In this document: one piece after another, positions 36,640-59,400 of the stretch
Position numbering within the stretch: position 1 is the first letter of the stretch
Layout of the letters: each line of letters opens with the position of its first letter
Assembly (NCBI GenBank): GCA_013399855.1
Contig: VXAY01003830.1
Span: forward strand, 1,676,734 to 1,740,733
Direction of reading: 5' to 3'
DNA length: 64,000 bases
Source of the DNA: Oxyruncus cristatus
Taxonomy: Eukaryota; Chordata; Aves; Passeriformes; Cotingidae
Translations under genes and position numbers: made by a program
Notes under the pieces: generated by a model
The model's database searches: none
Told to the model about the DNA's origin: nothing
Seen by the model: the letters and a program-made list of their open reading frames with translations, nothing else

Positions 36640-37327
36640 TTTATTACTTTGTGTCCAGTTAGATCAAATCAGCTGATTCCTTGCTTGGAAATTCAGTGGT
36701 ATTTCTCTCTGCTACCCTTTATTTCTTTTCAAGATCCCTGCTTCTCTGAAAATGTGATTTGACTTCTCCTTGAGTGATACTTCTCACATACACTATGGAA
36801 ATCCTTCCCAATATAACTATTTGAAATGATGTTTGGTGTAACAGTTACAATCCTTCAAACTGTTATTTCTTCAAATTTTGCTACACTCTAAATGCTGAAA
36901 GACAGTGACACAGATACTAATTTGAGTTGTTTTACTGTGTTGTTTGGAAGCATGCTGCTGTGGGCTGCCAATATGTGATAAGAAATACAATGGGACTAAT
37001 TTCTATTCCACTTAAAAAAAAATTAAAGTGGGTGCAGAAAGGTCATGTGTGATGCATAAACTTTGTGAAAATCAAGGTACAGCACTTTTGCTGAAGATAC
37101 TCTTTAAGAGCAGATCTGTAGTATTCTGATCTGAATGCTATTGAGACTAGATTTGGGTTGGGTTGGGTATTTTTTCTGAAAGCTTAAATCTAGAATTGTT
37201 CCATGGCTGGGTATCTTACATTGAACATGTAACCTTATAGCTACTGAAGTTCTTCAAAGTTAACAAAATTGAGACGGAAAAGAAACAAGTCTAATTAAGT
37301 TAGTCTGTGCTAACATTCTTGCATAAA
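36640..37327 (-). other. GABRB1: GABRB1 3' untranslated region (predicted)
   Basis: Downstream of the stop codon on the minus strand. AATAAA signals on the minus strand occur at 36718-36723 and 36640-36645, predicting a 3' UTR of about 600-700 bases; neuronal transcripts often use longer forms. No other element was recognised. Confidence 0.5.
36718..36723 (-). terminator. GABRB1: Candidate GABRB1 poly(A) signal
   Basis: AATAAA on the minus strand, about 605 bases after the stop codon; the first such signal reached. A second lies at 36640-36645. Confidence 0.45.
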
Positions 37328-46292
<8,965 letters not shown>

Positions 46293-49200
46293 TTATTGAC
46301 TTCTATTTTGCTTAAATAGTTGAGGTTCAAGTGGAAGGAGCTGTTGTTAATCATGAACTCAACCTTCTGTAGCGTGACATTCCTGTTATACAGCAGCCAT
46401 GTAGCCTCCTCCCTACCCTGGTGAAGCATCTAGGTGTAGATAGGGAGAAGACAGAAAACCAGGACAGAATTCAAGATTAAAGATCATTTTTTAGCTAGCG
46501 ATAATGCAACAATTTTTCATTCAAGCTTGAGTTGCTTAGTTTGCCAATAGACTGTTACAACATCAGCAAAACTTTTAAACTCCGTTTGGAGGAACTCTGA
46601 CAGTAAAATCAGGTTCAGTTCCCAGCTTTTCATTTGATTTCCTATGCACGCTGTGACAAAATACAGAGTTGGGAGCCAGTGGAGGCAAAGATGATTCTAG
46701 AAGGATTAAGGTGCCTGTAATATTACCTGACAGCGTCTGTCAGAGCTGAAGGTAACCCTTTGATATTCATGAAGCATTTTATATTTTAATTAGAGCATGC
46801 CAACTTTGATCTTCTGTTATCACAGAACTATTTCTTTTTTTACTTTAAAACTAGCACCTTTCTTCTGTTTCCTTTTAGCAGTGATGTTGATTATTTATAA
46901 TTTAATTAAAAATTAATTTGCCATTCTACCACCGAGAATGTTAACATTATTGTTATAATTTTCAGAAATATTTTGATTGAACTAAAAAGTGACTGAATTT
47001 CAAAAAATCTCGCAATTGACAACATTTTTGAACTAATATTGAAATGGGTTCCACTTTGTTGCATTTTTCTAATTTCTCCATATATCTACCAAAGGAGAGA
47101 ACTGCTCATCTATTTTTAAACTTTTCCTTCAGGTGTTAGATTTAATCAGGTTTAAGTCATATAACAGAGATCAAATAAAAACATGTGTTTGAACTCAAAG
47201 CTTTAGAAAACTTGACAGTAGTTTTGCCAGCTGAACTAACCATAGCATCAGAAGCCTCTACAAAAGTAGGAACCTATCCTTTCATATACACCAGTAATAC
47301 AATGTCTAGGTAGGGAAATTAGTCTTGAGATATCTTTCCCTATGATGGTGCCTCATCCCTTGGAGGCTGACCACATACAGAACGGGCTCATGGTTTCCCT
47401 GGTGACAATCAGAGAAGCTCTCAGAACTTGCTGGCAGGCTCCAGAGACTGCTTGGAAAGCCTGTAGTTATTGAACAGCAATCTTTTGGTGCAAACACACA
47501 GTGATGGGCTGAACAAGGTTAAATATTCACATATTTTATTTGTGAACTGTTCAGAGCCATGGTTTTCTAACTGTAGAAATTGCTCCAAAAACCATATTAA
47601 CCTATGTAATATGGATCACTGCTGTTAGCTTAAAATGGTGCTTTTCATTACTTATGCTAATTTTTTTTTTTTAAATAAACCATCTCAAGGCTGTGACATA
47701 GAGCTCTGTATGGCTGGTTTTCATTCCTTTTCACTGCAAAAGGCCAGAGTAGCTCCTTAGTAGTGGGAATTCAGTAGCTGTTTTAAAGGCTTTGTACACA
47801 AACCACAGGACCGACATGAACCAAATGTAGGGTGTGACACAGAATGATTGAAAGAGGGAATGAAGACTGCTAAGACTGTTTAAAAGGCCAAGACCAAGGC
47901 TGGCAAGGAAGTGTTAACTTCATTTTCTTGCAAGTCTGTATCATAAAAAAATTTCTCTTGAATGATTTCCCTTTTCAGAAAAGATGGTGCCAAACAGAGG
48001 AAATTGGAACTGTCATCTCATACTGAAAGAGTATGCGTAGGCTTGGTACTACACAGATAACCTCTACATGAGGTAATACTCATCCTCTGACTTTAGGGGA
48101 CAGAATAAAGAACAAAAATGGCATCACTACTTAGATGTTGCACAGGTACTTGCTGTAAAGTCACAGGTGAAGGTTTAGGTGTGAGAATCCTGAATTCTGC
48201 CTCAGGGTTTGGAAGAAAATGATGACCCTGATTCTTCTGTGCCGTCCTCACCTAAGGCCCATTTCACACCCTACCCTTCAAATCTGCTCCCATTGTGCCA
48301 CTTAGTGCTGGGACCCAGGGCAGAGAAGGGAGCCATCTCCAATCCTCAGCAACTCCTGACTTTATATGCAGCCTCTACAGGCAGGCTCTGCCATCCTCTG
48401 CAGTTCCTCTGACTTTTTGGTGAAAGATGGAATAGTTTGGGCACCTTATTGCAGCTAAAATTCCCTTCCCCAAAGGTGAATTATTGTAGACATAGTCGTT
48501 AAAACCCACAGTGGTACCAAATAAACACCTGGGATATCACAGGTCAGATTTCAAAAAGAAAAAAGCACAACCTCCTACCAAAGGATTGCACCATGTTATG
48601 GTTACACTGTGTGGTGATGCTGCATCTTAACAAAAAGAAATTACGTGAGTTTTGTAATGTAGACAAATGTGCTTTTCACTAGTCTTGGAAAGGTTTCTAT
48701 GACTGGTTACTAAATGAAAAGTAAAACTAGTAGGTTATGAAGTCAGTTGACCAAAAGCAAGAATGTTGCATGGAAGATACCAGCTCGTGACAAGCCATCA
48801 CTGCTTAGCCATGGCAGGCCATGTTTTTAACCTTTACAAACTTCAAAGAGACTTCTAAATACATCAAATAATGGATCTAGTGTAAGCTACTGATTTCTTC
48901 CTTGAATGTACTCATTTAAAGCTGAAGGAAATTATGAGAAAGGGATAGTGATGGTTTTCAATCAGGAGCATTCACATTTGTTAGTTCTCTTTTTTAGAAG
49001 AGTAATTGAGCAGGAACATCTTCCTGTGGTTTTATGTAGAGTGAACCTCAGTACATTCATTATTTCCTTGGGAGTCATTGTAATAACTCTGCTAGACACT
49101 AAGAAGGTGTAAACTCTCCCTGGGCAGTCCATTCTCTGACGTGATAGGATTTTTGCTTTGTGATGCCCTTCATTATGTGTTTTGCACATTATGTAGGTGT

Positions 49201-49739
49201 GTGAGGCATTGCATTCCTGGCTGACAGTGACTCACAGGTGCAGGGCTTGGAGGCCCTCATGTTTCACAGGCGTGACATGGCTGCTTTCTTTCCAAACTAG
49301 CAAACTTGAGAGGAAAACAGTCGGCTGCAAGTTTAAAGACGGGAATCGATCTCAGCTCTGAACAGAGTTAGCAGGGGACAGATCACTCCTTCGTTTTGAA
49401 GCAGACAGTGCCTTTAAGAGAGGAGCTGTAGTGATGTAAATTAAGAAACCTTCAAGTGTGGAGCAACACTGACTTCTGGCTAGCAGGCAGCAGAATTAAC
49501 CTCATTTTGGGCAGCAAGTGCCTTGGCATTTACAATGGAAGAAAAGCTATTTCAATGGTAGAAAAAACGTATTTTGCCTGTGCAGTGGCCAGTGTAAATG
49601 CTGATTTGTTCGCTGAACTTATCTGTACTGCCCAGATACTCCCTCAGCAGCTCTTTTTCCATATAATCCTTTTCCCCTTACGCATGTATCCATGTCACTA
49701 ATTTAAAGGGATGCTCTTGTGACAGAGAGAGCAGCACCC

Positions 49740-50150
49740 GCAGCTGGACGAGGACGTGCGAACCCAAATTTCGTTAGGAGTCAGATACCGCGAACGTGAA
49801 ACATTTCAATAATGTCCGCAACAGCTGCCGAAGAGCAGTTGCAACTCTGACCGCAGAAGCGCGGTGTGATTTCCCCCAGCGTGCGAGCGCAGGGCGCTGA
49901 CGGGGAGCGCGGAGCGGGCCCGGCACCGCTCCCGGCGGGCTCTCGGGGGCGCCCGCGCTCCGCGGCCGGTCGCTGTCGCTGCGCGGCCCCGGCGGGACCC
50001 GCCGGCCCCGGCGCCGAGGGTGCGCCGCGACTCAGACACGGCGGCCCCGTGTCTCTGCGGCAAACGCGGCCTGATTTCCGGGCCGACATCCCGGGCAGTC
50101 CAGCAGCTCACTTCATCAAGCGGTTTTCCCGGGAGTTTTGCGTCTGATTT
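49740..50150. promoter_or_regulatory. Intragenic CpG island within GABRB1 intron 5
   Basis: A dense CpG-rich block (core 49860-50110, for example GCGGCCGGTCGCTG-like text) in otherwise AT-rich intron, about 3.6 kb upstream of GABRB1 exon 6. Open frames cross it on both strands as expected of GC-rich DNA, and none looks like a protein. It may be an alternative GABRB1 promoter, a promoter for an antisense or nested non-coding RNA, or a regulatory island. No coding exon was recognised next to it. Confidence 0.7.
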
Positions 50151-53056
50151 TGTTGACCTAAATAATAAGTGACCACCGAATTTATCTATTTATTAAATTA
50201 ATAAATGCCCCGTGAAAAATATTTGATCTATTCAAGCCTTTGTGTGCGAGATTCTTTTCCATCTTTAAAACCATTAAAAAATATTTAATTGCCCTGCTCA
50301 AGATATGAAACTTCTGCTTACTAGAAAATATTGCTCAGAAAAGAAAATACAGCCCTTGATGTGCCAGCACTTTTTTTAAAAAAATCTTCTAGAGCAGCAG
50401 CTGAGAGTTTAAGTGAGAACACTTGGTCAGAAGTACCACAGATCTAAAAAGTGTCTAGATACACGCACAGCAAGAAATAGGTTATGTATAAATCTTGCTG
50501 TTCACAGAAAAAAATATTTTGGAAATGTTGCTGACATTGTGATATAGCCGAGGTTAACAGTGTATTGAATGTCACTATGCTGTTTTATTTTCCACTGCAG
50601 CCCTACCATCTTAAATACCTCTGGGATAAATAAGGATCTGTGTTACTTTAACAAATAAAAGTCATGGTTCCACTATCTTTACCAATTCAACAGAGATATC
50701 CCTTTCTCCTTCTGATTCTCCAGGGTAGGAAGCTCTGAAACACCCAGAAGCAGTGTTTCATCCTTAGGATCTGTGTCTAAATAGGGTTTTTCAAAAGACT
50801 ACATCAACTGTGTGTGATCCAAATCTTTTGGCCCTTTGTAAGGACATGAGTCTGGAACCCAACCCTCTTCCATCCCTCCTGAATCATGCCTTTTGTAACA
50901 AGTTAGCGTTTGTTGCTAAATGTATTCTTATATTTTTCTTATTATTATTCATATGACCGTATTCAAATAGGAAGATAATGCATTCCTCCCACACACCACT
51001 GAGGTGTCCATACAGTGGTAAATGTATTGTACTATCTCAACTTAAACCTAACCTGTGAATGGGGCATCGCAGATCTGAAGATGTATTTTGGAAATCAATG
51101 TAACTAGTTAACTAATTTAAAGGTGAAAAAATTGCTTGAAAAGACTCCCTGCCACCTGTGTTTGAGTTGTGTATTTGCATCTTAAGTTACCTTTTTTTTT
51201 CACTGAGAAATATTTTCTATAGGCAGATGGCAATTTTAAACTGGGGATATGAGTCAGAATTTAGCCTTAGCAACACTGACCCAAATGAAAACTTGGCTAG
51301 ACTGCTGGAATACTACACATTGACAATTACTTAGGAAGGTTTCTCAAATAAAAATAAATTTTATGTATGGGGCAATCTGCTCCATCCCAGTTGGAGACAT
51401 CACTTCTGGTCCATTAGAAACACAAAATAAATATTATTACAGCACAAAGTTACTCTTGCAATGTCCTAATCTAGTTCAGAGAGTGAACCTTGCCTTAATT
51501 TGCAAGTACCATTAATATTGGTTCGTTGTTACTCGTTACCATTTTTCACCCCTCTAACTTTTTAAATCTCATTTGCCAGTGAGACTTGATAAAAGCTTCA
51601 AAGTCCTCTGGGAGAGAAATTGTTTGGTTTTGCTTAATATCTCTGTAATGGCTAACACAGCAGGACTTCTCTGAATCACTGTGGTCTCAGTAGAGACTAA
51701 ATGGAGGGAAACATTGAAGGACTCTGGATAAGTAGTCAAACTTGTACTGAAAATGCCTTACCAATTAATTTGGCTCCTTCTACTGGATTATGCCAGTGAT
51801 GTCAAAGGACCTACTGAGCCTAAAATAAATATAATGCAATGCACAATCAGAAATGCACATTAGTGTGTTTTATCCAGTATGTCTTTCTTGTGCAAGGGTA
51901 CCTCCTGTAAAGCATGCTGCTATTTTTATTTTGTGTCCTGTTTACTAGTAAGCATTTAATTCTCAGTAGCTATTAAAAAAACAAACCAAGGAATTATTAG
52001 TAAAGGAAAGCAAATGCAAAATTCTTTGTTTGCATTTCCATATAAGTTCCAATTCACGTTGTGCTATTTCTTGACTACTACATGCAGTTTTCTTTCTTTG
52101 CCCAAAATTGCAGCACTAAGTTGAGTAGAAAGAAGGTCCATGGAAATGATGAAGAACAGACTTGCTTCTATTGAAGAAAGGACTGTCTGAGTCATTATTC
52201 TTTAACTTGGAGGCAAGGTGGCTGAGGGAATGTTATGATAAAAGTCTGTATGATCCTAAGTTAGCATCTGAGCTTGAAGAACACATGATTATTTACAATC
52301 CATCAGACTTCCACACTAAGAAAGCAACAAATCATATGTCTAGTGGTTAGTTTGACAGAAATAAAGGGAAATGTAGCACACATAAACTGCAGAACTCCCT
52401 CTGTTCACTCATTGACATGAGTGTCAAAAGTTTAAACTTGTTCAGAAGCTATCAAACAGTCACAGAATAAAAATCTATCCAGGTTATTAAATACACTGAT
52501 ATTATTTCTGACTTAATACAGCAATGTGCAGAACACTTACTGGAGGTTTTTACTGGGAAAATACCAGCATGTATATCCTATGTTCTGTTCTAGCTTCATT
52601 GATACGTACTGCTGGCCACTCTCAGAGACGATAGGTGATAGGTATCAAGATGATAGGTGAGATAGACATTTGATCTGAAGCAGTATAGCAATTAAGGGCC
52701 TCACATGTTCCACTGCAGCCTGATTTGTCCATTGCATTACTTTCATCTTTGCAACACTTTTCTCTCATCAGTGGAGTGATGATTTTTAGCCTGATGTTGA
52801 GGGCCTCTGAGTCTACACATCTCTGTGTAATTCCTGTAAATCAAACCATGATTAGGAATCTTGGTCATGCCTAAACATTTTGTGCAGTAAAAAGCAACCT
52901 GCCCATAGTAACTAAGTGGCTAAAATGTCACTGAAAACTCAGAAGTCTCTTATATGCAAATATTTAGTGAACAGTGCCTGTGATTTAACTTTGGACTTGA
53001 GACATTTTGATGACCTGTTGTCTAAAAATTTGCAACGATGATATATTGCTTTTTAA

Positions 53057-53117
53057 TTTTTTTTTTTTTTTTTTTTNNNNNNNNNNNNNNNNNNNNNNNN
53101 NNNNNNNNNNNNNNNNN
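53057..53117. other. Poly-T tract and assembly gap (41 N)
   Basis: A run of about 20 T leads directly into 41 N (53077-53117). The gap probably marks a homopolymer or low-complexity stretch that sequencing could not cross. Its true length is unknown. Confidence 0.95.
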
Positions 53118-55738
53118 TATCAAAGCAGGTGTGCAGTATGTGTTCCTGACTAGACTAGATACTTGTGTAGAGTGGCTCTGAAGCATGAAGTTTTAAAATG
53201 GCATGTCAGTTACTTTGGTAATTACATATCCTGAGGATCTCTTTGTTTAATCACTTCCATGTGTCTCACTTCTTTGCTTGGATCCTCTTCTCTTGTGGGG
53301 TTGAAACACCTGAAGTCACACTATCGTGTTCCTGTCTAAGGGCTAGTCAACAGTGATTAGGGCAGCAGCTATGTATGAGGAGGTAACCCCAATATTCTCC
53401 TTGCCTTGTGTCCTGTTCATTTGCTGTTGGTACCAGACTGTCCTTGAGAGCTTGGAACTGGCAAGAGAGGGTTTGTTTCTTTCCAGTAGCAAGTGTCAGA
53501 AGTCCCAGTCATCTTCTCTTCCTTTCATTCTGAGATGCCTTTTTCCTGAATCTGTTTTGAGCTTTCTCCTTCTCCCTTTCTTATTCTCTTTTTGAATGGA
53601 CACTTACACTGTATACCAACTGTATCTCAATCTGCAGAAAGTTGAACCAAAGCTCCTGACCTCTTCAAGAGAGGTTTGCTTGCTTTTTTCCCCCTCTTTC
53701 TTTTTATCTTCTACCCTTCATTCCCCCCTGGTTTGATGAGGGGGATGGGAAAGCCTCATTTTTGGGAGCAGCAAAATGCAGACAACAAACTGTTTCTATT
53801 CCACTCCTGGCAGCACAGGCTGGGAGTACCAGAATCAGGATGAGAGACATCAACATGCTGGGAGAGACCTGACCTCTCCTGAAAGCCCAGTGTTGCAGTC
53901 CTTCACCTCATTTTCTAACTCCAAGGACTTCCACACCTTCACATGAACCTGACAAAGGTAATTTACTTGCAATGCTGTCAGGAGCACATTTTATTTACAG
54001 TTTATAAGTCCGATGCAAATTACTCTTTTCACCCCCCAGTTTCTTCCTCTTTCTCTCTCATCTGAGCTGCTGTACAATAGCTGGGTATCCCTGTCTGAGC
54101 CATAACCATGGAAGTTTTTTTCTGACTTGAGTTGATTTACAAAGTTAAAAACAGAACAACACTATTTATAAGCACGTTATGTAAACATTAGCAGCAGAGG
54201 TCCAGCTGCTTAGCATTCCATTAATTTAGTTCAGTCAATATTGCATGGTACACAGTTTTGTCTGCTCGTATTGTAAACACATCTTGCCCTTGAGCACTTA
54301 TTTCATTTGACTAATTAAGATCTACTTCTAAGTGCTCTCATTTTGTTGCCAGGCAGACTCACCCAATTTTAGATAAAGCTGTTGTACTTGGTGAAAAAGG
54401 CTGAAATCCAGGTCCATCTGGTTGGTGCCAGAGTGTGTCAGGCCAAAACCTGCTCTTCTTTAAGACAGTAGGATCTCTGCTTTCCATGGTACTCAGACCG
54501 GAGATTAATCAGGACATTTTGTATTTCTTACTTATGTCAGCGTGTCTTATACTAGTACACCTCATATTTCTATGCAATATTGTGTTCCCGTCTGAGATGG
54601 TGAAAACCCTTTAAAATTTTTATTATTTAATTCAGGTGTGTAAATTTTTCAGATAGGTAAATATGGAGGCAAGTATGAGGCCACTGTACTTGGGCTTTTT
54701 AGATAAATAACAAGAATGACGTTTTCATGGTGGTCCGGCCTTTCTTTTCTGACTCTTCTCCCCACCAAGGGAAGGGGGGGGAGTGAGCAAGTGGCTGTTT
54801 GGTCCTTAGTTGCCAGCTGGGGTTAACCCACAATATAGGCTCATTCACTACTCTGACTGTATAAGTATCTGAATTTTCAAATCATGAGCAACTGTAGAAA
54901 GATTTAAAGTTATAGTGAGCTACATTAAAATTTTCATTCTGACAAAATTAACAATAATTGAGAATGAAAAAAGTTATTTTCTAAACAAAATTAATTTCAA
55001 GTAAAAATACCAACTACGTTAACTTTTGAAAGTGAAATATTGACTCATTTTAGAAAGTATATTTTTCAATGCACATGTATTGTACATGTACTCCACATTT
55101 TCTGTGTGCATATTTCCCCCAAATAGTTACACATTACTGAATTTATATACTTTGCTGGGGAGAAATTCTTGCCTGAAAAGTACCATTTTCCCTTGGGCAA
55201 TGAACAGGCTGAGTTCAGGAGCAGAGTGCAGTCCTGCACCAAGATGAATGCCTTCTTGGACATGAAGTTATCTGAGATACTGCTATGGTTGCCAGTTTTC
55301 CCTAAGCACTGAAGAATGAGTAGGGTATTTCTGTGGCTAAAAGCATAGTCTGAAGTCAAGGAACAGGCTTTTTAGGTGGTTGATGTACAAACTCTGCTTG
55401 GTATCTGCAGTTTTGTGTGTAGGGAGGCAGACATGCAGCACACACTTGTTAGAGGACTAATAAAAGGTGTAATGGAGGGGCAGGTGCTCCATGGAGGGAG
55501 AAGATCCAAAGTCTTATAATCAAAAGATGCTGAATAGTTTTCTGTGTGCCTAATCTTGTTCCTAGACACATATTCCTGGCCACAGTAAGTGGCCATTTGA
55601 ATTACAGGTTCTGTTGCTTGGACACTAAATGTGAATAAAAATAAGGCTGTCATGGTCTGTGTGGTTTGGATTAGAAATGGTAAAAATTTAAATAAAGTTT
55701 ATTTTCTCAGGAAGAGCTCTCCATAGGTAATTTAGTGA

Positions 55739-56497
55739 TCATAGAATCATAGAACCACACAATCATAGAAAGGTTTGAGTTGGAAGAGAGATTAAAGATC
55801 ATCTAGTTCCTCTGTCAACCCTGTCCCACTCTCCCAAGGGCAGGGTCACCTTTCACTAGACCAGGTTTCTCAAAGTTCCATCCAACCTGGTCTTGAACAC
55901 TTACAGGGATGAGGCACCCACAGCTTCTCTGGGCAACCTATTCCAGTGCCTCACCACCTTCACAGTAAAGAATTTCTTCCTAATATCCAATCTAAACATA
56001 CCCTCTTTCAGTTTGAAGCCATTTCTCCTTGTTCTGTCACTACAAGCCCTTGTCGAAAGTCCCTCACCAACTCTCTTGTAGCCACTTTAGGTACTTGAAG
56101 GTGCTATAAGGTCTCCCTGGAGCCTTCTCTTCTCCAGGCTGAACAGACCCAACTCTCTCAGCCGGTCTTCATAGGAGAGGTGTTCTCTCCCTCTGATCAG
56201 CTTGGTGGCCTCCTCTGGACTTGCTCCAGCTGGTCCACATCCTTCTTATGTTGGAGGCCCCAGAGGTGGACACATGATTCCAGGGTGGATGTCACGAAAG
56301 TGGGGCAGAGGGGGAGAATCACCTCCTCGACCTGCTGGTCACACTGCTTTTGACACAGCCCAGGATGTGGTTGCCTTCCTGTGCTGGGAGTGCACATTCC
56401 TGTGTCATATTGAGCTTCTTATCAACCAAAGCCCCTAAGTCCTTCTCCTCAGGGCTGCTCTCAAGCTATTCTCTATCCAGCTTGTATTTGTACTTAC
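55739..56497 (-). mobile_element. CR1 LINE, 0.76 kb 3' fragment
   Basis: The plus strand starts with ATCATAGAATCATAGAA (the inverted ATTCTATG tail) and continues through GTTTGAGTTGGAAGAGAG, the GGGCAACCTATTCCAGTGCC block and CTTCTCTTCTCCAGGCTGAA. On the minus strand, ORF2 relics near 56197-56397 read VILPLCPTF and [19 protein letters not shown], the C-terminal end of the CR1 ORF2 (endonuclease/reverse transcriptase) protein, with frame changes. 5' truncated and inactive; same orientation as GABRB1. Confidence 0.95.
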
Positions 56498-59400
56498 ATA
56501 GGCACTTACACAATATAAATGAATAACAGTGGAGGAGGCTGGCCACATGAGGATTGGAGATGAGAGGAGATTTACCATATATTCTGAGTTAAATCACTGA
56601 GATTATTAGCCAAAATCGCACCTCACCAGCAGGAACTGATCACAAGACTGGATAGCAACCTTGAGGTGCTACTTCAGTAGTTCAGACCTGTAATTAGAGT
56701 TGCCATGCAGCCTTTCCATTTTCCCTGCACATCTGCACATCAGGGCTATGCAGCCCTGATCCTGGAGTCCAGTGCCTCATGTGAAATGAAGCATTGTCTA
56801 ATTCAGTTTCCATCTACATGCTGATGGACAGTTGTCCCTTTTACAAATAAGGCTTGCACTCAGATAGTAACATGTATTTGAAAGACTGAGGGAGACAAAC
56901 ATGCATCTCTCTGCCTATTTGTTTCCTGCATGGCCAGGGAGCTCTGAGCTGGCAGTTCGGGAAACTTGGTGCCAATGTTTCCATAAAGATTGAATTGCTG
57001 AAGAATTGAGGGCTGCCAATTACCAGAAAAGATAAATTCAATGAAAAATTGTATCAGTATGAATGAAGTCTTCAAACAGAACTGAAATGCTCTATGTTTT
57101 CTTGAAGTTTCTCACACACTGTGGTTTGCTCTAACAACCTATGTGTCTTTGTACAGCCTACTCTTGCACTTAGTGTTTGTTGCTGTAAGTTTATGAAGAA
57201 GGTGAATAAATAGATAAAGCTGTTAGAAGTGGTAGGAGAAAGCTAATGGAGGAAGCATTAAGAATCTTATCTGAAGGGCTCAATTCTATTCTCCATTCTG
57301 CAGAGTGGTTCCCTGAGGACTGGAGGACTTGCATGTGAGTATACTGCCCACTTAATGAAACTACTTCATATTAATGCTGGTCAGGTAAGCCATCTTCCCA
57401 CATTGAGATTTGAGTCACTGTGTTTTGTTATTTGTATTACTGCAGCGTCAAGGAACCATAGGTATAGATCAAGACAGAGACTGGATAGGCACTGAGCAGA
57501 TAATTTCTCAAGATTTATAATATCTGTAAACTCTGGTGCATTTGGGGCAAGGCTTCATTTTCACAAATTGAAGTGAATCCATGACTACCAGAGTCTTCTT
57601 TTATACAGCAATTCATGTCTTGGCAGAAGACAAGGAAATACATAAACTATACTTATGGCTGTAACATTCTAGGACAATTACATTATCTCAAAGCGCAGTG
57701 TGCCAGCTCTTCCAAGACGGTGATATGAGCAGGTGGAGAGATTATTTTTCCTTCAGCTCTGACTGCAGAAATACAGACTCATCTAAGAGCACAGTTGCTT
57801 CTGGATAAATCAGCCCCTCGCCTAAGTGAATCCTTAATTTTTTTAAAGCAAGCCCAGTTTTCCTTTTGCTGTTCCCTAATGTCAAATACTTGCTATATCC
57901 ATCTTTTTGAAAATGAAAAGGAAAAGTCTTATAGACTGTATTATCAGCATTTGAGTAACTTGTGAATTTGTGTGCGGTGTAAAAATACATTGTGAAAGCA
58001 ACATAACTGATTTATAATCCTCTGTGGAAAGAAATCTTCCCAAAGTGTGGAAACAGAGCAGTCGCTGTGGCTTAACATTAGTGTGCTGTGAAGAACGAAT
58101 TATTTTAGCTTAGTGACTGACTTAAGAAATGAGTGGTAAGGAACGGCTTAAACTGAGCCAAAAATACATTTTAAATTTTGATGGGGAAAAAAAGGCAAAC
58201 ATGCAATCCTATTTGGCTAATTCCTCAGTTTCAGTATCAACAAGCTATTTGTGAATCTGCCTCTCAGAGTAACTAAAAAATAACTTGCTCAGCTTCACAG
58301 CACTGTGCTAGTCTTTCTGTTCCTGTGATGCTTAAATCTGCTGCTGTGGATGCTCATGCTGTCACTTTAAAACCTCTCCTGTTTTTCTGCCAGCATGTTC
58401 TCTGCAGCTCAGAAGGATGACATGTCAGAAGTTAACGTGGATCTACAGATTGTTGTGTGCATGCAGAGTCTCCACGGCTGAACCTTCTGTATTTGCAGTG
58501 ATACAAACTCCATGTGTGTATTCTGCATAGGGTATATCGAGTAACCCAGGGTGTATTATCTGAATGTCTTAAGAAGTTATTAAAGTGAGTTTCAAATTGC
58601 AAAATATGTTGCCCAGGGAGTAGTCACTTTGCTGTCCCAATTGGCAGTATATGGGATAAATTCTGCAGCCTTTTGTGCTGATCTCCATTCCTGCTCTTGC
58701 TGGGATGTTTCCCATGGTATTGTCTTGCTTGTTTTATGAGTGTGTTATAATAAATGGTGCTTTTCTATTTTCTGCTCTTAATTGTTCTTCTGCTAGGCTT
58801 TGTGGGAGTCACTTGAATCTGGCATTTGATCCAGAGAAAAGTCTTTGTGAAATAAGGCATTTTGTGCATGTCATAGCACAGGCAGCAATGGGAGTATGGC
58901 AGGCATGGATGGAGACTCACCTGCACACCGGTGAATTGTGACCACTGTGAATGGGATGAGGTGCTAAAAACATCCCATGACTTAGAGGTGGCAGATTAAG
59001 TCAAGATAGACAGGCTGGAACCCTTTTGCCTTTTGCATTCAGATAGTCAATCATCTCAGAAAGGGTGATCTGAGTTTTGCAACTCATACTTCTCTCTCTT
59101 GTCTCAGTCCACCAAGTCTGAAAGAAATTTAAGGCTGAGTATGTACTTTAGAACAGTTAAAGGAATTGGCCAGAAGCAGAAGAGAGCTATTATTCCCAGT
59201 GCTATGCTGTAATAACCAGAGACAAGTCAAAGTGGAGAAAAGATATGCTTGGTGAGGAGAAGCTGGATGAGACCAGATGCCCTTTTAGTGGTTTTGGATA
59301 CTTTAGGGAAAATACATAAGAGGATCCAGCTCAAAGATCTTGCAGCCTCAGGTACCAGAACAGTAATATTCATTAGTGAATTTTTATTGCCAGGCATGAA

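Noticed and set aside
49781..50147. Overlapping frames of about 100 codons on both strands in the intronic CpG island
   Set aside because: Composition-driven; no recognisable domain or splice-supported exon.
56197..56438. Frames on both strands with protein-like text
   Set aside because: They are decayed CR1 ORF2 sequence and its complement, not a host gene.
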